Source: Snodgrassella sp. CFCC 13594 (GTDB lineage Bacteria > Pseudomonadota > Gammaproteobacteria > Burkholderiales > Neisseriaceae). From it: a stretch of 64,000 nucleotides of DNA. The position numbers and the translations under genes were made by a program. Below the pieces are notes generated by a model, which was not told the origin of the DNA, made no database searches, and worked only from the letters and a program-made list of their open reading frames with translations. Position 1 is the first letter of the stretch. Each line of letters starts with the position of its first letter. Where the stretch lies: positions 186,001 through 250,000 of the forward strand of contig NZ_LQXR01000002.1 of assembly GCF_001590725.1 (NCBI RefSeq), in the 5' to 3' direction. Below, one piece after another: positions 9,061 to 19,612 of this stretch.

Positions 9061-9705
9061 ATGACTTTAGGTCTGGTTGGGCGCAAAGTGGGCATGACGC
9101 GCGTGTTCGATGAGAACGGCGCTTCCATTCCAGTTACTGTGCTGGATATGTCTGCTAATCGCGTCACTCAACTGAAATCCGAAGATACCGACGGTTATAC
9201 TGCCGTTCAGGTTACCTTTGGTCAGAAAAAAGCCAATCGTGTGAATAAGGCTGAGGCAGGTCACTTTGCTAAGGCGGGCGTTGAAGCCGGTCGTGGTTTG
9301 GTAGAATTTGTCGTTTCTGCAGAAAAATTGGCTGAATTGAAATCCGGTGAAGAAGTAACTGTCGGTATTTTCGAAGCAGGTCAATTGGTCGACGTTACTG
9401 GCACCAGTAAAGGTAAAGGCTTTTCAGGTACTATTAAACGTCATAATTTCGGTTCACAACGTGCTTCTCACGGTAATTCCCGTTCGCATAAAGTGCCTGG
9501 TTCTATTGGTATGGCGCAAGACCCGGGTCGCGTATTTCCGGGTAAGCGTATGGCCGGTCAATATGGTAATACTCAATCCACCGTACAGCATTTGCAAATC
9601 GTGCGCATCGACGCCGATCGTCAGTTGTTGCTGGTGAAGGGTGCCGTGCCGGGTGCGGTTAACAGCGACGTTGTCGTGCGTCCCAGCGTGAAAGTAGGTG
9701 CGTAA
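9061..9705 (+). CDS. rplC: 50S ribosomal protein L3
   Basis: Early-assembling 23S rRNA-binding protein reaching towards the peptidyl transferase centre. 214 residues, intact. The conserved block [20 protein letters not shown] and the [14 protein letters not shown] segment, whose Gln is the PrmB methylation site in E. coli, are present. The frame extends upstream to 9043, but ATG 9061 has AAAGGAAA at 9048-9055 and gives the usual N-terminus ([14 protein letters not shown]). It is the first gene of the ribosomal run here, because rpsJ is absent. Confidence 0.98.
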   Translation: MTLGLVGRKVGMTRVFDENGASIPVTVLDMSANRVTQLKSEDTDGYTAVQVTFGQKKANRVNKAEAGHFAKAGVEAGRGLVEFVVSAEKLAELKSGEEVTVGIFEAGQLVDVTGTSKGKGFSGTIKRHNFGSQRASHGNSRSHKVPGSIGMAQDPGRVFPGKRMAGQYGNTQSTVQHLQIVRIDADRQLLLVKGAVPGAVNSDVVVRPSVKVGA

Positions 9706-10325
9706 TGGAACTGAAATTGATTGATGCCAAAGGTCAGGTAGCCGGTTCTGTGGCTGCATCTGATGCTTTGTTTGCGCGTGAATACAATGAAGACTTGGTT
9801 CATCAGCTGGTAACCGCCTTTTTGGCGAATGCCCGTTCAGGCAACCGCAGTCAATTGACGCGTGCTGAAGTAAAACACTCCACCAAGAAGCCATGGCGCC
9901 AAAAAGGTACTGGTCGTGCCCGTTCTGGTATGACTTCTTCACCAATCTGGCGTAGTGGTGGTCGTGCATTCCCAAACAAACCAGATGAAAACTTCACCCA
10001 AAAAGTGAATCGCAAAATGTTCCGTGCTGGTATGGCCGCCATTTTGTCCCAACTGGTACGCGACGAACGCTTGTTTGTGATTGACGAATTGTCTGCTGAA
10101 ACTCCAAAAACCAAAGCATTTGCTGATCAAGTCAAAGGTTTGGGTTTGGAGCAGGTGTTGTTCATCACCAAGCAATTGGATGAAAACGTTTACTTGTCTA
10201 GCCGCAATTTGCCGAATGTATTGGTATTGGAAGCGCAACAAGCCGATCCATACAATTTGCTGCGCTTTAAGAAAGTGGTGCTGACCAAAGCGGCAGTGGC
10301 CCAACTTGAGGAGCAATGGGTATGA
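9705..10325 (+). CDS. rplD: 50S ribosomal protein L4
   Basis: L4 lines the exit tunnel; in gammaproteobacteria it is also the feedback repressor of the S10 operon. 206 residues, with the conserved [13 protein letters not shown] and [10 protein letters not shown] segments of the tunnel loop. It overlaps the rplC stop by one base (TAATG), pointing to translational coupling. Whether it regulates this operon through the rplC leader hairpin is unknown. Confidence 0.98.
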   Translation: MELKLIDAKGQVAGSVAASDALFAREYNEDLVHQLVTAFLANARSGNRSQLTRAEVKHSTKKPWRQKGTGRARSGMTSSPIWRSGGRAFPNKPDENFTQKVNRKMFRAGMAAILSQLVRDERLFVIDELSAETPKTKAFADQVKGLGLEQVLFITKQLDENVYLSSRNLPNVLVLEAQQADPYNLLRFKKVVLTKAAVAQLEEQWV

Positions 10326-10636
10326 ATCAACAACGTTTAACACAAGTGATTTTGGCACCTGTTGTTTCAGAAAAAAGCAATATGCTGGCTGAAAAACGCA
10401 ACCAAATGACTTTCAAAGTATTGCCAAACGCAACCAAGCAAGAAATTAAAGCTGCGGTTGAAATGCTGTTTGACGTGAAAGTGGATACTGTAACCACCAC
10501 GATCACCAAGGGCAAAAGCAAACGTTTTGGCCGTACCATCGGTAAGCGCAGTGATGTGAAAAAAGCCTATGTCAGCTTGGCTGCTGGCCAAGAGCTTGAC
10601 ATTGAATCTGCTGCTGCTTCTGCAGATAAGGAATAA
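10322..10636 (+). CDS. rplW: 50S ribosomal protein L23
   Basis: L23 sits at the tunnel exit and docks trigger factor and SRP. 104 residues from ATG 10322, which overlaps the rplD stop (ATGA). An in-frame ATG at 10316 lies only 2 nt after GGAG, so 10322 is favoured. The family start [14 protein letters not shown] is visible. Confidence 0.97.
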   Translation: MNQQRLTQVILAPVVSEKSNMLAEKRNQMTFKVLPNATKQEIKAAVEMLFDVKVDTVTTTITKGKSKRFGRTIGKRSDVKKAYVSLAAGQELDIESAAASADKE

Positions 10637-10641
10637 GCATT

Positions 10642-11478
10642 ATGGCTATTGTTAAAATGAAGCCGACATCTGCTGGTCGCCGCGGCATGGTTCGCGTCAC
10701 CACAGAAGGCTTGCATAAAGGTGCACCGCATGCACCGTTATTGGAAAAACAATCTTCAACAGCGGGTCGCAACCACAATGGTCGCATTACCACTCGCCAT
10801 AAAGGTGGTGGTCATAAGCATCATTACCGCGTTGTGGATTTTAAGCGCAACGACAAAGACGGCATCAAAGCTACTGTTGAGCGTATTGAATACGATCCAA
10901 ACCGTACAGCACATATTGCATTGTTGTGTTTTACAGATGGTGAGCGTCGTTACATCATTGCGCCGCGTGGCATTCAGGCAGGTGCGGTATTGGTATCAGG
11001 TTCGGAAGCGGCGATTAAAGCTGGCAATAATTTGCCAATTCGCAATATTCCGGTAGGTACCACCATTCACTGTATTGAAATGAAGCCGGGCAAAGGTGCA
11101 CAAATTGCACGTTCTGCTGGTGCCTCTGCTGTGTTGCTGGCGAAAGAAGGCGCGTACGCTCAAGTTCGTTTGCGTTCTGGCGAAGTGCGCAAAATTTTAA
11201 TTGACTGCCGCGCCACTATTGGTGAGGTGGGCAATGAAGAACAAAGCCTGCAGAAACTGGGTAAAGCTGGTGCTAAGCGTTGGAAGGGCATTCGTCCGAC
11301 CGTGCGTGGCGTGGTTATGAACCCGGTAGATCACCCGCATGGTGGTGGTGAAGGCCGTACTGGCGAAGGTCGTGAACCGGTTAGCCCATGGGGTACGCCG
11401 TCTAAGGGCTACCGCACTCGTCGCAATAAACGCACCGACAACATGATTGTTCGTCGCCGCTACTCAACTAAAGGTTAA
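10642..11478 (+). CDS. rplB: 50S ribosomal protein L2
   Basis: Essential for subunit joining and peptidyl transferase architecture. 278 residues. The C-terminal block [16 protein letters not shown], with the His required for activity in E. coli L2, is intact, followed by [17 protein letters not shown] precedes the ATG. Five bases separate it from rplW. Confidence 0.98.
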   Translation: MAIVKMKPTSAGRRGMVRVTTEGLHKGAPHAPLLEKQSSTAGRNHNGRITTRHKGGGHKHHYRVVDFKRNDKDGIKATVERIEYDPNRTAHIALLCFTDGERRYIIAPRGIQAGAVLVSGSEAAIKAGNNLPIRNIPVGTTIHCIEMKPGKGAQIARSAGASAVLLAKEGAYAQVRLRSGEVRKILIDCRATIGEVGNEEQSLQKLGKAGAKRWKGIRPTVRGVVMNPVDHPHGGGEGRTGEGREPVSPWGTPSKGYRTRRNKRTDNMIVRRRYSTKG

Positions 11479-11483
11479 TTGAC

Positions 11484-11759
11484 ATGGCTCGTTCATTGAA
11501 AAAAGGCCCGTATGTCGATCTGCATTTGCTGAAAAAAGTAGATGCGGCTCGCGCCAATAACGACAAGCGCCCGATTAAAACGTGGTCACGTCGTTCAACC
11601 ATTTTGCCTGATTTTATTGGTTTGACCATTGCTGTTCATAATGGCCGCACGCATGTGCCGGTGTTTGTGAGCGACAATATGGTTGGCCATAAATTGGGTG
11701 AATTCTCATTGACCCGTACCTTTAAAGGCCATTTGGCCGATAAAAAGGCTAAGAAATAA
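11484..11759 (+). CDS. rpsS: 30S ribosomal protein S19
   Basis: Binds the 30S head with S13. 91 residues, starting [12 protein letters not shown], with the [10 protein letters not shown] and [12 protein letters not shown] segments typical of the family. Five bases follow the rplB stop. Confidence 0.98.
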   Translation: MARSLKKGPYVDLHLLKKVDAARANNDKRPIKTWSRRSTILPDFIGLTIAVHNGRTHVPVFVSDNMVGHKLGEFSLTRTFKGHLADKKAKK

Positions 11760-11769
11760 GGGATAAGAC

Positions 11770-12099
11770 ATGAGAGTGACTGCACAACATAAAAATGCCC
11801 GTATTTCTGCTCAAAAGGCCCGTTTGGTGGCTGATCAGATCCGTGGCAAGGATATCGCCCAAGCGTTGAATATCTTAACGTTCAGCCCTAAAAAAGGTGC
11901 TGCATTAATTAAGAAAGTACTGGAATCTGCGGTGGCCAATGCCGAGCATAATGACGGTGCTGATATCGACGAATTGAAAGTGGTTACCATCAATGTGGAC
12001 AAAGGCCCAAGCTTGAAACGGTTTCAAGCGCGTGCCAAAGGCCGCGGTAATCGCATTGAAAAACAAACTTGTCACATCAACGTGATTGTGGGCAACTGA
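11770..12099 (+). CDS. rplV: 50S ribosomal protein L22
   Basis: Tunnel-lining protein contacting all 23S rRNA domains. 109 residues. The start [19 protein letters not shown] and the C-terminal hairpin region ([14 protein letters not shown]) match the family. No insertion in the macrolide-relevant loop is evident by eye. Confidence 0.98.
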   Translation: MRVTAQHKNARISAQKARLVADQIRGKDIAQALNILTFSPKKGAALIKKVLESAVANAEHNDGADIDELKVVTINVDKGPSLKRFQARAKGRGNRIEKQTCHINVIVGN

Positions 12100-12109
12100 A
12101 GGAAAAGCG

Positions 12110-12811
12110 ATGGGACAAAAAATTAACCCTACAGGCTTTCGCCTGGCAGTGAACAAAGATTGGTCTTCCAAGTGGTTTGCCAAAAGCGGTGATTTTTCAA
12201 AAATCTTGAAAGAAGACATCGATGTACGCAATTTTTTGCGTAAGCGCCTGCACAATGCTTCAGTAGGTCGCGTTGTCATTGAGCGCCCGGCCAAATCTGC
12301 CCGCATCACCATTTACAGTGCTCGTCCGGGTATTGTGATTGGCAAAAAAGGTGAAGACATTGAGGTATTGAAACGTGATTTGCAAAAATTGATGGGCGTG
12401 CCTGTGCATGTCAACATCGAGGAAATTCGCAAGCCAGAATTGGATGCACAAATCATTGCTGACAATATTGCCTCTCAGCTGGAAAAACGAGTGATGTTCC
12501 GCCGTGCCATGAAACGCTCTATGCAAAATGCCATGCGTGTCGGTGCCAAAGGCATCAAGATCATGTCTTCTGGTCGCTTGAATGGTATTGATATTGCGCG
12601 TAGCGAATGGTATCGCGAAGGTCGCGTGCCGCTGCATACTTTGCGTGCCAATGTGGATTATGCAACCAGTGAAGCCAAAACCACTTACGGCATTATCGGT
12701 ATTAAAGTATGGGTTTACAAAGGTGAATTGACGCCGGGTGAAATCCAGGCGAAGCCGGAACAAGACAAGAAACACAGAAAGGCAGGTGGTCGAAATGCTG
12801 CAGCCAACTAG
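12110..12811 (+). CDS. rpsC: 30S ribosomal protein S3
   Basis: Part of the mRNA entry helicase site. 233 residues from ATG 12110 ([12 protein letters not shown]), preceded by AAGGAAAA; the open frame further upstream (12086) overlaps rplV and is not family-like. The KH domain is visible with [12 protein letters not shown]. The gene overlaps the start of rplP by 17 bases. Confidence 0.98.
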   Translation: MGQKINPTGFRLAVNKDWSSKWFAKSGDFSKILKEDIDVRNFLRKRLHNASVGRVVIERPAKSARITIYSARPGIVIGKKGEDIEVLKRDLQKLMGVPVHVNIEEIRKPELDAQIIADNIASQLEKRVMFRRAMKRSMQNAMRVGAKGIKIMSSGRLNGIDIARSEWYREGRVPLHTLRANVDYATSEAKTTYGIIGIKVWVYKGELTPGEIQAKPEQDKKHRKAGGRNAAAN

Positions 12812-13211
12812 AATGAAATACCGCAAACAGCAAAAAGGCCGCAACACGGGTATCGCTACGCGCGGTAACAAAGTGAGCTTCGGTGATTTTGGTCTGAAAG
12901 CGGTTGGTCGCGGTCGTTTGACAGCACGTCAAATTGAAGCAGCACGTCGTGCCATGACGCGTCACATTAAACGTGGTGGTCGCATTTGGATTCGTGTGTT
13001 CCCTGATAAACCAATTACGGAAAAGCCGATTCAAGTACGTATGGGTGGCGGTAAAGGTAACGTTGAATACTACGTGGCCGAAATCAAACCAGGCAAAATG
13101 CTGTATGAAATGGATGGTGTTGATGAAACGCTGGCTCGTCAGGCTTTTGAATTGGCCGCAGCCAAATTGCCGATTCAAACCGTGTTTGTTAAGAGACAGG
13201 TAGGTCAATAA
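12795..13211 (+). CDS. rplP: 50S ribosomal protein L16
   Basis: Binds near the A-site tRNA and the factor site. 138 residues beginning [19 protein letters not shown]. The frame is open from 12738, but ATG 12795 has AGGTGG upstream and gives the standard N-terminus. It overlaps the end of rpsC and touches rpmC (TAATG). Confidence 0.98.
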   Translation: MLQPTRMKYRKQQKGRNTGIATRGNKVSFGDFGLKAVGRGRLTARQIEAARRAMTRHIKRGGRIWIRVFPDKPITEKPIQVRMGGGKGNVEYYVAEIKPGKMLYEMDGVDETLARQAFELAAAKLPIQTVFVKRQVGQ

Positions 13212-13402
13212 TGAAAGCCAGTGAATTGAAAGACAAATCTGTTGAGCAGTTAAACGAAGAGCTGGTTGGCCTGATGAAAGCGCAGTTTGGTTTGCGCATG
13301 CAGCACGCCACAGGCCAATTGGCGAAAGCCAGTGAGCTGAAAAAAGTGCGTCGTGATATTGCTCGTGTGAAAACCATTTTGCGTCAAAAGGATGGTGAAT
13401 AA
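13211..13402 (+). CDS. rpmC: 50S ribosomal protein L29
   Basis: Small helical protein next to L23 at the exit site. 63 residues, [18 protein letters not shown], ending in the usual [14 protein letters not shown] segment. It overlaps both neighbours by one base. Confidence 0.97.
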   Translation: MKASELKDKSVEQLNEELVGLMKAQFGLRMQHATGQLAKASELKKVRRDIARVKTILRQKDGE

Positions 13403-13665
13403 TGACGACTGCACAAAATGTTCGTACTTTGCAAGGCAAAGTGGTTAGTGACAAGATGGACAAAACCGTAACGGTTTTGGTAGAGCGTAAAGTAAAACAC
13501 CCGTTGTATGGCAAGGTGATACGCCGTTCTACAAAAATCCATGCGCATGATGAACAAAACCAGTATGGTATTGGCGATGTGGTGGTGATTGCTGAATCAC
13601 GCCCGTTGTCAAAAACCAAAGCTTGGGTGGTAACTGAACTGGTGGAAAAAGCACGTACTGTGTAA
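13402..13665 (+). CDS. rpsQ: 30S ribosomal protein S17
   Basis: OB-fold primary binder of 16S rRNA. 87 residues, with [20 protein letters not shown] and the KIHAHDEQN segment typical of S17. It starts within the rpmC stop. After it the tight gene packing breaks: 230 bp separate it from rplN. Confidence 0.98.
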   Translation: MTTAQNVRTLQGKVVSDKMDKTVTVLVERKVKHPLYGKVIRRSTKIHAHDEQNQYGIGDVVVIAESRPLSKTKAWVVTELVEKARTV

Positions 13666-13895
13666 ATCACACAACATAAACGTGTTTTTGGGAGCGAAGT
13701 CTTGCAGCAATAGATAATTGCCTGTAAACTTCGTTCCTTATCTTTCAGATTCTTGAAAGCGCCTAGTTTTCACTGGGTATTCTCCCTTCGGGACCCAAGA
13801 CTGGTTTACTAGAACCGTTAGCGGTTTCAGGCAGCCTTAAAAGTAGGCGGCTGCATGAAAATGGTAAATTAAGTTGGATTTTTAAAGGTATTAAC
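13666..13895 (+). other. Structured spacer between rpsQ and rplN
   Basis: This 230-bp spacer interrupts an otherwise tightly packed operon and can fold into successive hairpins. The largest spans 13691-13737: GGAGCGAAGT pairs with ACTTCGTTCC, then TTGCAG with CTGTAA, then CAAT with ATTG around loop AGATA, about 20 pairs with two G-U and small bulges. CTTTCA/TGAAAG (13742-13759) and AACCG/CGGTT (13813-13826) follow, then a DUS. TTGAAA and TATTCT (13753-13783) lie 19 bp apart and could be a weak promoter. It may be an RNA leader for rplN or a small RNA gene; I do not recognise the family. Confidence 0.55.
13826..13837 (-). repeat. DNA uptake sequence in the rpsQ-rplN spacer
   Basis: Perfect minus-strand copy; the only perfect one noticed within the ribosomal protein block (9-22.5 kb). 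Confidence 0.85.
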
Positions 13896-14264
13896 ATGAT
13901 TCAAATGCAGACCATCTTAGATGTGGCTGACAACTCTGGTGCGCGTCGCGTGATGTGCATTAAAGTGTTGGGCGGATCTAAGCGTCGCTACGCTTCTGTT
14001 GGCGACATTATTAAAGTGGCCGTAAAAGATGCAGCCCCACGTGGCCGTGTAAAAAAAGGCGATGTGTATAACGCCGTTGTTGTGCGCACTGCAAAAGGTG
14101 TGCGCCGTAATGATGGTGCTTTGATTAAATTCGATACCAATGCTGCTGTGTTGTTGAACACCAAGTTGGAGCCTATTGGTACTCGTATTTTTGGCCCGGT
14201 AACCCGTGAGCTGCGTACTGAGCGATTCATGAAAATCGTTTCATTGGCTCCTGAAGTATTGTAA
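13896..14264 (+). CDS. rplN: 50S ribosomal protein L14
   Basis: Intersubunit-bridge protein, and the docking site of RsfS, whose gene is also in this window. 122 residues starting [25 protein letters not shown] precedes the ATG. First gene after the structured spacer, so it may have its own control. Confidence 0.98.
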   Translation: MIQMQTILDVADNSGARRVMCIKVLGGSKRRYASVGDIIKVAVKDAAPRGRVKKGDVYNAVVVRTAKGVRRNDGALIKFDTNAAVLLNTKLEPIGTRIFGPVTRELRTERFMKIVSLAPEVL

Positions 14265-14275
14265 GTGAGGTTACA

Positions 14276-14599
14276 ATGAATAAGATTAAAACTGGCGATC
14301 AAGTGATCGTTATTGCCGGCAAAGACAAAGGCAAACAGGGCAAAGTGGCACGTGTTTTGGGTGAAAAAGTGGTTGTTGAAGGTGTGAATCAAGTGAAGCG
14401 CCACCAAAAGCCAAATCCAATGCGCGGTGTTGAAGGTGGTGTTGTCACCAAAAGCATGCCTTTGGCCATTTCAAATGTAGCCATCTTTAATCCAGAAACC
14501 CAAAAAGCCGATCGTGTTGGCATCAAAGTGGAAACGGTAGACGGTAAAGTAACGCGTACCCGTGTGTTTAAATCCACTGGTGCTGCGGTAGGTGCATAA
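14276..14599 (+). CDS. rplX: 50S ribosomal protein L24
   Basis: Assembly initiator protein at the tunnel exit. 107 residues; the KOW motif is visible at the N-terminus ([18 protein letters not shown]), followed by [14 protein letters not shown]. Eleven bases follow rplN. Confidence 0.98.
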   Translation: MNKIKTGDQVIVIAGKDKGKQGKVARVLGEKVVVEGVNQVKRHQKPNPMRGVEGGVVTKSMPLAISNVAIFNPETQKADRVGIKVETVDGKVTRTRVFKSTGAAVGA

Positions 14600-14609
14600 G
14601 GAGAAATCA

Positions 14610-15149
14610 ATGGCTCGTTTAAAAGATTTTTATACCAGCACCGTGGTTCCTGAATTGACCAAGCAATTCGACTACAAATCCGTTATGGAAGTGCCTCGCA
14701 TTGAAAAAATCACCTTGAATATGGGTGTAGGCGAAGCGGTAGCCGATAAAAAGGTAATGGAGCACGCTGTTGCAGATTTAGAAAAAATCGCTGGCCAAAA
14801 ACCGGTGGTAACAGTAGCGCGCAAATCAATTGCGGGCTTTAAGATTCGTGATAACTATCCGATTGGATGCAAAGTCACTTTGCGCCGTGAACGTATGTTT
14901 GAGTTCTTGGATCGTTTGGTATCGATTGCTTTGCCGCGTGTTCGTGACTTCCGTGGCGTTAATGGTAAATCTTTCGATGGTCGCGGCAACTACAATATGG
15001 GTGTGCGTGAACAGATCATTTTCCCAGAAATCGAATACGATAAGATCGATGCTCTGCGTGGTTTGAACATCACCATCACCACTACCGCGAAGACTGATGC
15101 AGAAGCTAAAGCCCTGCTGTCTTTGTTTAAGTTTCCGTTTAAGGGTTAA
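14610..15149 (+). CDS. rplE: 50S ribosomal protein L5
   Basis: Part of the 5S rRNA complex. 179 residues from ATG 14610 ([16 protein letters not shown]), with AAGGAGAAA just before it; the frame is open from 14592. The [20 protein letters not shown] block is conserved. Confidence 0.98.
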   Translation: MARLKDFYTSTVVPELTKQFDYKSVMEVPRIEKITLNMGVGEAVADKKVMEHAVADLEKIAGQKPVVTVARKSIAGFKIRDNYPIGCKVTLRRERMFEFLDRLVSIALPRVRDFRGVNGKSFDGRGNYNMGVREQIIFPEIEYDKIDALRGLNITITTTAKTDAEAKALLSLFKFPFKG

Positions 15150-15151
15150 TT

Positions 15152-15457
15152 ATGGCTAAGAAGGCACTTATTAATCGTGAGCTGAAGCGTGAAGCTTTGG
15201 CCAAGAAATATGCTGCAAAACGCGAAGCCATTTTCGCTGTCATCAATGATGCCAATGCGACTGATGAAGAGCGTTTTGAAGCCCGACTGAAATTACAAAC
15301 TGTTCCGCGCAATGCTGCGCCGATTCGGCAGCGTCGCCGCTGCGCTTTAACCGGCCGTCCTCGTGGAAACTTCCGTAAATTCGGCTTGGGTCGTACCAAA
15401 ATCCGTGAAATTGCCATGCGTGGTGAAATCCCGGGTGTGATTAAAGCCAGCTGGTAA
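15152..15457 (+). CDS. rpsN: 30S ribosomal protein S14 (zinc-free form)
   Basis: Head-domain protein. At 101 residues it is the long form; no paired CxxC zinc ribbon is present. The conserved [18 protein letters not shown] segment is visible. Only two bases separate it from rplE. Confidence 0.97.
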   Translation: MAKKALINRELKREALAKKYAAKREAIFAVINDANATDEERFEARLKLQTVPRNAAPIRQRRRCALTGRPRGNFRKFGLGRTKIREIAMRGEIPGVIKASW

Positions 15458-15473
15458 TAGGAGTATATAAAGA

Positions 15474-15866
15474 ATGAGTATGCATGATCCTATTTCCGAT
15501 ATGTTGACCCGTATTCGCAATGCTCAGCGTGCGAATAAAGCAACAGTTGCCATGCCATCTTCTAAGCTCAAAGTAGCCATTGCCAAAGTCTTAAAAGACG
15601 AAGGCTATGTTGAAGATTTCGCTGTGAATGCTGATGCCAAACCGACATTGGAAATTCAATTGAAATACTACGCCGGCCGTCCTGTGATTGAGCGCATTCA
15701 ACGCGTATCACGTCCTGGTTTGCGTGTGTATAAAGGCTCCAACGACATTCCATCTGTAATGAATGGTTTGGGCGTTGTGATTGTAAGTACCTCTAAAGGC
15801 GTAATGACTGACCGCAAAGCTCGTGCTAATGGCGTGGGTGGTGAGTTGTTGTGCGTTGTGGCCTAA
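15474..15866 (+). CDS. rpsH: 30S ribosomal protein S8
   Basis: Primary 16S rRNA binder and, in E. coli, translational repressor of the spc operon. 130 residues, [18 protein letters not shown], ending in the [16 protein letters not shown] motif. Confidence 0.98.
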   Translation: MSMHDPISDMLTRIRNAQRANKATVAMPSSKLKVAIAKVLKDEGYVEDFAVNADAKPTLEIQLKYYAGRPVIERIQRVSRPGLRVYKGSNDIPSVMNGLGVVIVSTSKGVMTDRKARANGVGGELLCVVA

Positions 15867-15877
15867 GGAGTACAAAC

Positions 15878-16411
15878 ATGTCTCGTATAGCAAAACATCC
15901 GGTAGTTGTACCCACTGGTGTAGATGTGAAGTTTTCTCCCGATGCCATTATTGTTAAAGGCAAATTGGGCGAACTGTCTTTGCATCAGCACAATGAAGTT
16001 AAAGTTGCTTTGGAAGATGGTCACTTGGTGATTACTGCTGCCGACCAAAGTACTCAAGCCAACGCGTTGTCTGGTACCGTACGTGCGTTATTGCACAATA
16101 TGGTGGTGGGCGTAACTGAAGGCTTTGAAAAGAAACTGCAATTGATTGGTGTAGGTTACCGTGCTCAGGCTCAAGGCAAAGTATTGAACTTGTCTTTGGG
16201 GTTCTCACACCCGGTTAACTATGAGTTGCCTGAAGGCATCACTGCGGTTACGCCGTCACAAACTGAAATTGTGATTAGTGGTGCCGACAAACAGGTTGTT
16301 GGTCAGGTGGCTGCGGAGATTCGTGGCTATCGTCCACCTGAGCCTTATAAAGGCAAAGGTGTTCGTTATGCTGATGAACGCGTGGTTATTAAAGAAACCA
16401 AGAAAAAATAA
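15878..16411 (+). CDS. rplF: 50S ribosomal protein L6
   Basis: Two-domain protein near the factor-binding site. 177 residues from ATG 15878 ([12 protein letters not shown]), preceded by AAGGAG; the frame is open from 15851, overlapping rpsH. The C-terminal [16 protein letters not shown] signature is present. Confidence 0.98.
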   Translation: MSRIAKHPVVVPTGVDVKFSPDAIIVKGKLGELSLHQHNEVKVALEDGHLVITAADQSTQANALSGTVRALLHNMVVGVTEGFEKKLQLIGVGYRAQAQGKVLNLSLGFSHPVNYELPEGITAVTPSQTEIVISGADKQVVGQVAAEIRGYRPPEPYKGKGVRYADERVVIKETKKK

Positions 16412-16424
16412 TTGAGGCTCACTG

Positions 16425-16778
16425 ATGGATAAGAAAGCAGCAAGACTCCGCCGTGCACGTAAAACCCGTGCCAAAATAGCGGATTTAAACAAAGTGAGAT
16501 TGTGCGTATTCCGTACCAATAATCACATTTATGCCCAAGTTATTAGCGCTGAAGGTGACAAAGTTTTGGCTTCTGCCTCTACGCTAGAAGCTGATGTTCG
16601 TTCCGACATCAAATATGGCAGTAACACAGATGCAGCTGCTGTTGTAGGCAAGCGCATTGCTGAAAAAGCCAAAGCCGCAGGTGTTGAAACAGTGGCTTTT
16701 GATCGCGCTGGTTTCCAATACCATGGCCGAGTTAAAGCTTTGGCTGAGGCGGCACGTGAAAACGGCTTGAGCTTCTAA
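16425..16778 (+). CDS. rplR: 50S ribosomal protein L18
   Basis: 5S rRNA-binding protein. 117 residues with the Arg/Lys-rich N-terminus ([12 protein letters not shown]) and the C-terminal [20 protein letters not shown] block. Confidence 0.98.
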   Translation: MDKKAARLRRARKTRAKIADLNKVRLCVFRTNNHIYAQVISAEGDKVLASASTLEADVRSDIKYGSNTDAAAVVGKRIAEKAKAAGVETVAFDRAGFQYHGRVKALAEAARENGLSF

Positions 16779-16801
16779 TAAACTGTGGAGATACCATTAT
16801 T

Positions 16802-17320
16802 ATGGCAAAACATGAGATTGAAGAACGCGGTGACGGCCTGATCGAGAAGATGGTCGCCGTTAATCGCGTGACCAAAGTGGTTAAAGGTGGTCGCATCATG
16901 GCCTTCTCCGCTTTGACTGTTGTGGGTGATGGTGATGGCCGTATCGGCATGGGCAAAGGCAAATCTAAAGAAGTGCCAGTTGCTGTGCAGAAAGCCATGG
17001 ATCATGCTCGTCGCAATATGATTAAAGTGCCTTTGAACGGCCGCACAATTCACCATGAAGTAATTGGCAAACACGGTGCAACCCGAGTGTTTATGCAGCC
17101 CGCTAAAGAAGGTAACGGTGTGAAAGCCGGTGGCCCGATGCGCTTGGTATTTGATGCCATGGGTATCCATAACATTTCTGCTAAAGTGCATGGCTCAACC
17201 AATCCGTATAATATTGTGCGGGCTACATTGGATGGCTTGTCTAAATTGTACACGCCTGCAGAAATCGCGGCTAAACGTGGTTTGAGCGTAGAAGACATTT
17301 TGGGAGAAGGACATGAGTGA
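16802..17320 (+). CDS. rpsE: 30S ribosomal protein S5
   Basis: Decoding-fidelity protein with an N-terminal dsRNA-binding-like fold. 172 residues, with [20 protein letters not shown] and the [15 protein letters not shown] segment. It overlaps rpmD by 8 bases. Confidence 0.98.
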   Translation: MAKHEIEERGDGLIEKMVAVNRVTKVVKGGRIMAFSALTVVGDGDGRIGMGKGKSKEVPVAVQKAMDHARRNMIKVPLNGRTIHHEVIGKHGATRVFMQPAKEGNGVKAGGPMRLVFDAMGIHNISAKVHGSTNPYNIVRATLDGLSKLYTPAEIAAKRGLSVEDILGEGHE

Positions 17321-17498
17321 AGCGAAAACCATTAAAGTAACATTGGCGAAAAGCCTAATTGGTACCATCGCTGCTCACCGTGCTTGTGCTCGCGGTTTGG
17401 GTTTACGTCATCGTGAACATACCGTAGAAGTGTTGGATACCCCGGAAAATCGTGGCATGATCAATAAGATTAGCTACCTTTTGAAAGTGGAGAAATAA
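17313..17498 (+). CDS. rpmD: 50S ribosomal protein L30
   Basis: 61 residues with [21 protein letters not shown] and [15 protein letters not shown], typical of bacterial L30. It starts inside the 3' end of rpsE, with GGGAGAAGG in front. Confidence 0.97.
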   Translation: MSEAKTIKVTLAKSLIGTIAAHRACARGLGLRHREHTVEVLDTPENRGMINKISYLLKVEK

Positions 17499-17499
17499 T

Positions 17500-17934
17500 A
17501 TGTTGCTGAATACCATTCAGCCTGCTGAAGGTGCCAAACACGCGGGCCGCCGTGTGGGTCGTGGCATCGGAAGCGGTTTGGGCAAAACGGGTGGTCGTGG
17601 TCATAAGGGTCAAAAAAGTCGTGCCGGTGGTTTTCACAAGGTAGGCTTTGAAGGCGGCCAAATGCCATTGCAACGTCGTTTGCCGAAACGTGGCTTTAAA
17701 TCTTTGTCAGCTGGCTTGAATGCAGAAGTGCGTTTGAGTGATTTGGCTAAAGTGGCTGTTGAAGAAATCGATGTTTTGGTGTTGAAACAAGTGGGCTTGG
17801 TGTCTGCTTCTGCTCAAAACGTTAAAGTAATTGCTTCAGGCAGCATTGATAAAGCAGTAACTTTAAATGGCATTAAAGCCACCAAAGGTGCGCGACAAGC
17901 CATTGAAGCTGCTGGTGGCAAAGTAGCAGAATAA
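17500..17934 (+). CDS. rplO: 50S ribosomal protein L15
   Basis: Late-assembly 50S protein. 144 residues with the Gly/Arg/Lys-rich N-terminus ([20 protein letters not shown]) and the family C-terminus ending VAE. One base separates it from rpmD. A near-DUS (TTCAGGCAGCAT) lies inside the gene around 17837. Confidence 0.98.
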   Translation: MLLNTIQPAEGAKHAGRRVGRGIGSGLGKTGGRGHKGQKSRAGGFHKVGFEGGQMPLQRRLPKRGFKSLSAGLNAEVRLSDLAKVAVEEIDVLVLKQVGLVSASAQNVKVIASGSIDKAVTLNGIKATKGARQAIEAAGGKVAE

Positions 17935-17947
17935 GGCGAAAATTAAA

Positions 17948-19255
17948 GTGGCTAATCAACAACCCTCAACTGGACTGTCTAAGTTTGGTGATTTAAAAAA
18001 TCGTTTGTTGTTTTTGCTGGGTGCGCTGATTGTGTTCCGTATTGGTTCCCATATCCCAGTGCCTGGTGTAGACGGGGCCGCTTTAGCAAAATTGTATGAG
18101 AGTTCTGGCGGAGGTGTATTGAATATGCTCAATATGTTCTCCGGCGGCTCTTTGCAACGCTTCAGTATTTTTGCTATCGGAATTATGCCGTATATTTCAG
18201 CGTCCATTATCTTACAATTGGCATCAGAAATTATTCCTTCTTTGAAAGCTTTAAAAAAAGAAGGCGAATCTGGTCGCCGAGTGATTACCAAATACACTCG
18301 TTATGGCACAGTTATTTTGGCTACTTTACAAAGCTTCGGCGCGGCAGCCTTTGTTTATCAACAAGGGGTTGTGGTAGCTAGCCAGTATGAGTTTTATCTG
18401 TCGACCATCGTTTGCTTGGTTACCGGCACCATGTTTTTGATGTGGTTGGGTGAGCAGATTACCGAACGGGGTTTGGGTAATGGTATTTCGTTGATTATTA
18501 CGGCAGGGATTGTTGCTGGCATGCCGTCTGGTATTGGCAGGTTGCTGAATTTGGGTAGTCAAGGTTCATTTTTGATGCCTATTGCAATTCTTGTGGGCGC
18601 TTTGTTGTTGACTTATTTTGTTGTGTACATTGAAAGTGCACAGCGTAAAGTGCCGATACAGTATGCCAAGCGCCAAATGGGTAATCGCATTATGCAGGCC
18701 CCGGCTTCATTTATGCCGTTTAAGCTGAATATGGCTGGTGTGATTCCGCCGATTTTTGCGTCTAGCATCATTTTGTTCCCAACCACGTTATTAAGCTGGT
18801 TTGGCGGTAGTAATCAAGACGGTGTCTTGCAAAAATTAGCTGGATATTTGCAGCATGGTCAGCCTGTATTTGTTTTGCTGTATGCCGCTACTATTATTTT
18901 CTTTTGTTATTTTTATACAGCGTTGGTATTTAGCCCACGTGAAATGGCTGAGAATTTAAAGAAAAGTGGTGCTTTTGTACCCGGTATTCGTCCTGGTGAG
19001 CAAACCAGTCGTTATTTAGAAAAAGTGGTATTGCGCCTGACTTTTTGGGGTGCAATCTACATCGCTGTGGTGTGTTTGATTCCAGAAGTGTTGACTTCGG
19101 CGATGAATGTGCCGTTTTATTTGGGTGGTACCTCACTGTTGATTCTGGTGGTGGTTACTATGGACTTTAGAACGCAAATCGCGTCATACATGATGAGTAG
19201 TCAGTATGATCATCTGATGAAGCGATCTAACATGAAATCATTATCCCGTCGTTAA
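17948..19255 (+). CDS. secY: Protein translocase subunit SecY
   Basis: Channel subunit of the SecYEG translocon, inner membrane, ten helices. 435 residues. The plug region, the [11 protein letters not shown] helix and the [15 protein letters not shown] cytosolic loop are recognisable. The start codon is GTG at 17948, with AAGGCGAAAA upstream. Seven bases before infA. Confidence 0.98.
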   Translation: MANQQPSTGLSKFGDLKNRLLFLLGALIVFRIGSHIPVPGVDGAALAKLYESSGGGVLNMLNMFSGGSLQRFSIFAIGIMPYISASIILQLASEIIPSLKALKKEGESGRRVITKYTRYGTVILATLQSFGAAAFVYQQGVVVASQYEFYLSTIVCLVTGTMFLMWLGEQITERGLGNGISLIITAGIVAGMPSGIGRLLNLGSQGSFLMPIAILVGALLLTYFVVYIESAQRKVPIQYAKRQMGNRIMQAPASFMPFKLNMAGVIPPIFASSIILFPTTLLSWFGGSNQDGVLQKLAGYLQHGQPVFVLLYAATIIFFCYFYTALVFSPREMAENLKKSGAFVPGIRPGEQTSRYLEKVVLRLTFWGAIYIAVVCLIPEVLTSAMNVPFYLGGTSLLILVVVTMDFRTQIASYMMSSQYDHLMKRSNMKSLSRR

Positions 19256-19261
19256 TGCATC

Positions 19262-19480
19262 ATGGCAAAAGAAGACACCATACAAATGCAGGGTGAAATT
19301 TTAGAAACCTTGCCCAATGCAACTTTTAAAGTAAAGCTTGAAAACGATCATGTGGTTTTGGGTCATATTTCTGGGAAAATGCGGATGCACTACATCCGTA
19401 TTTCTCCGGGCGACAAAGTGACTGTAGAACTGACTCCGTACGATTTATCTCGTGCACGCATCGTTTTCCGCGCCCGTTAA
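19262..19480 (+). CDS. infA: Translation initiation factor IF-1
   Basis: 72-residue OB-fold factor that binds the ribosomal A site during initiation. [20 protein letters not shown] and the [12 protein letters not shown] motif are diagnostic. Confidence 0.98.
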   Translation: MAKEDTIQMQGEILETLPNATFKVKLENDHVVLGHISGKMRMHYIRISPGDKVTVELTPYDLSRARIVFRAR

Positions 19481-19498
19481 GAGTAGAAAGGAAACATT

Positions 19499-19612
19499 AT
19501 GCGCGTTCAGCCTTCGGTAAAGAAAATTTGCCGCAATTGCAAAATCATTCGTCGTAATCGTGTTGTTCGAGTGATTTGTACTGACCCTCGTCACAAACAA
19601 CGTCAAGGCTAA
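19499..19612 (+). CDS. rpmJ: 50S ribosomal protein L36 (zinc-binding form)
   Basis: 37 codons: [15 protein letters not shown], ending RQG. The zinc ligands C11, C14, C27 and H32 are all present, so this is the zinc-containing version that many bacteria replace with a zinc-free paralogue under zinc limitation. AGAAAGGAAAC precedes the ATG. 18 nt after infA. Confidence 0.97.
   Translation: MRVQPSVKKICRNCKIIRRNRVVRVICTDPRHKQRQG

Noticed and set aside
8910..9113. 67-codon plus-strand frame as a possible rpsJ remnant
   Set aside because: The translation shows no S10 motif and runs through the promoter, the hairpin and the rplC start.
12702..13670. 322-codon minus-strand open frame
   Set aside because: Lies antisense to rpsC, rplP, rpmC and rpsQ, which are fully conserved; it has no ribosome binding site or domain-like sequence. 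Such antisense frames are common over ribosomal genes with biased codons.
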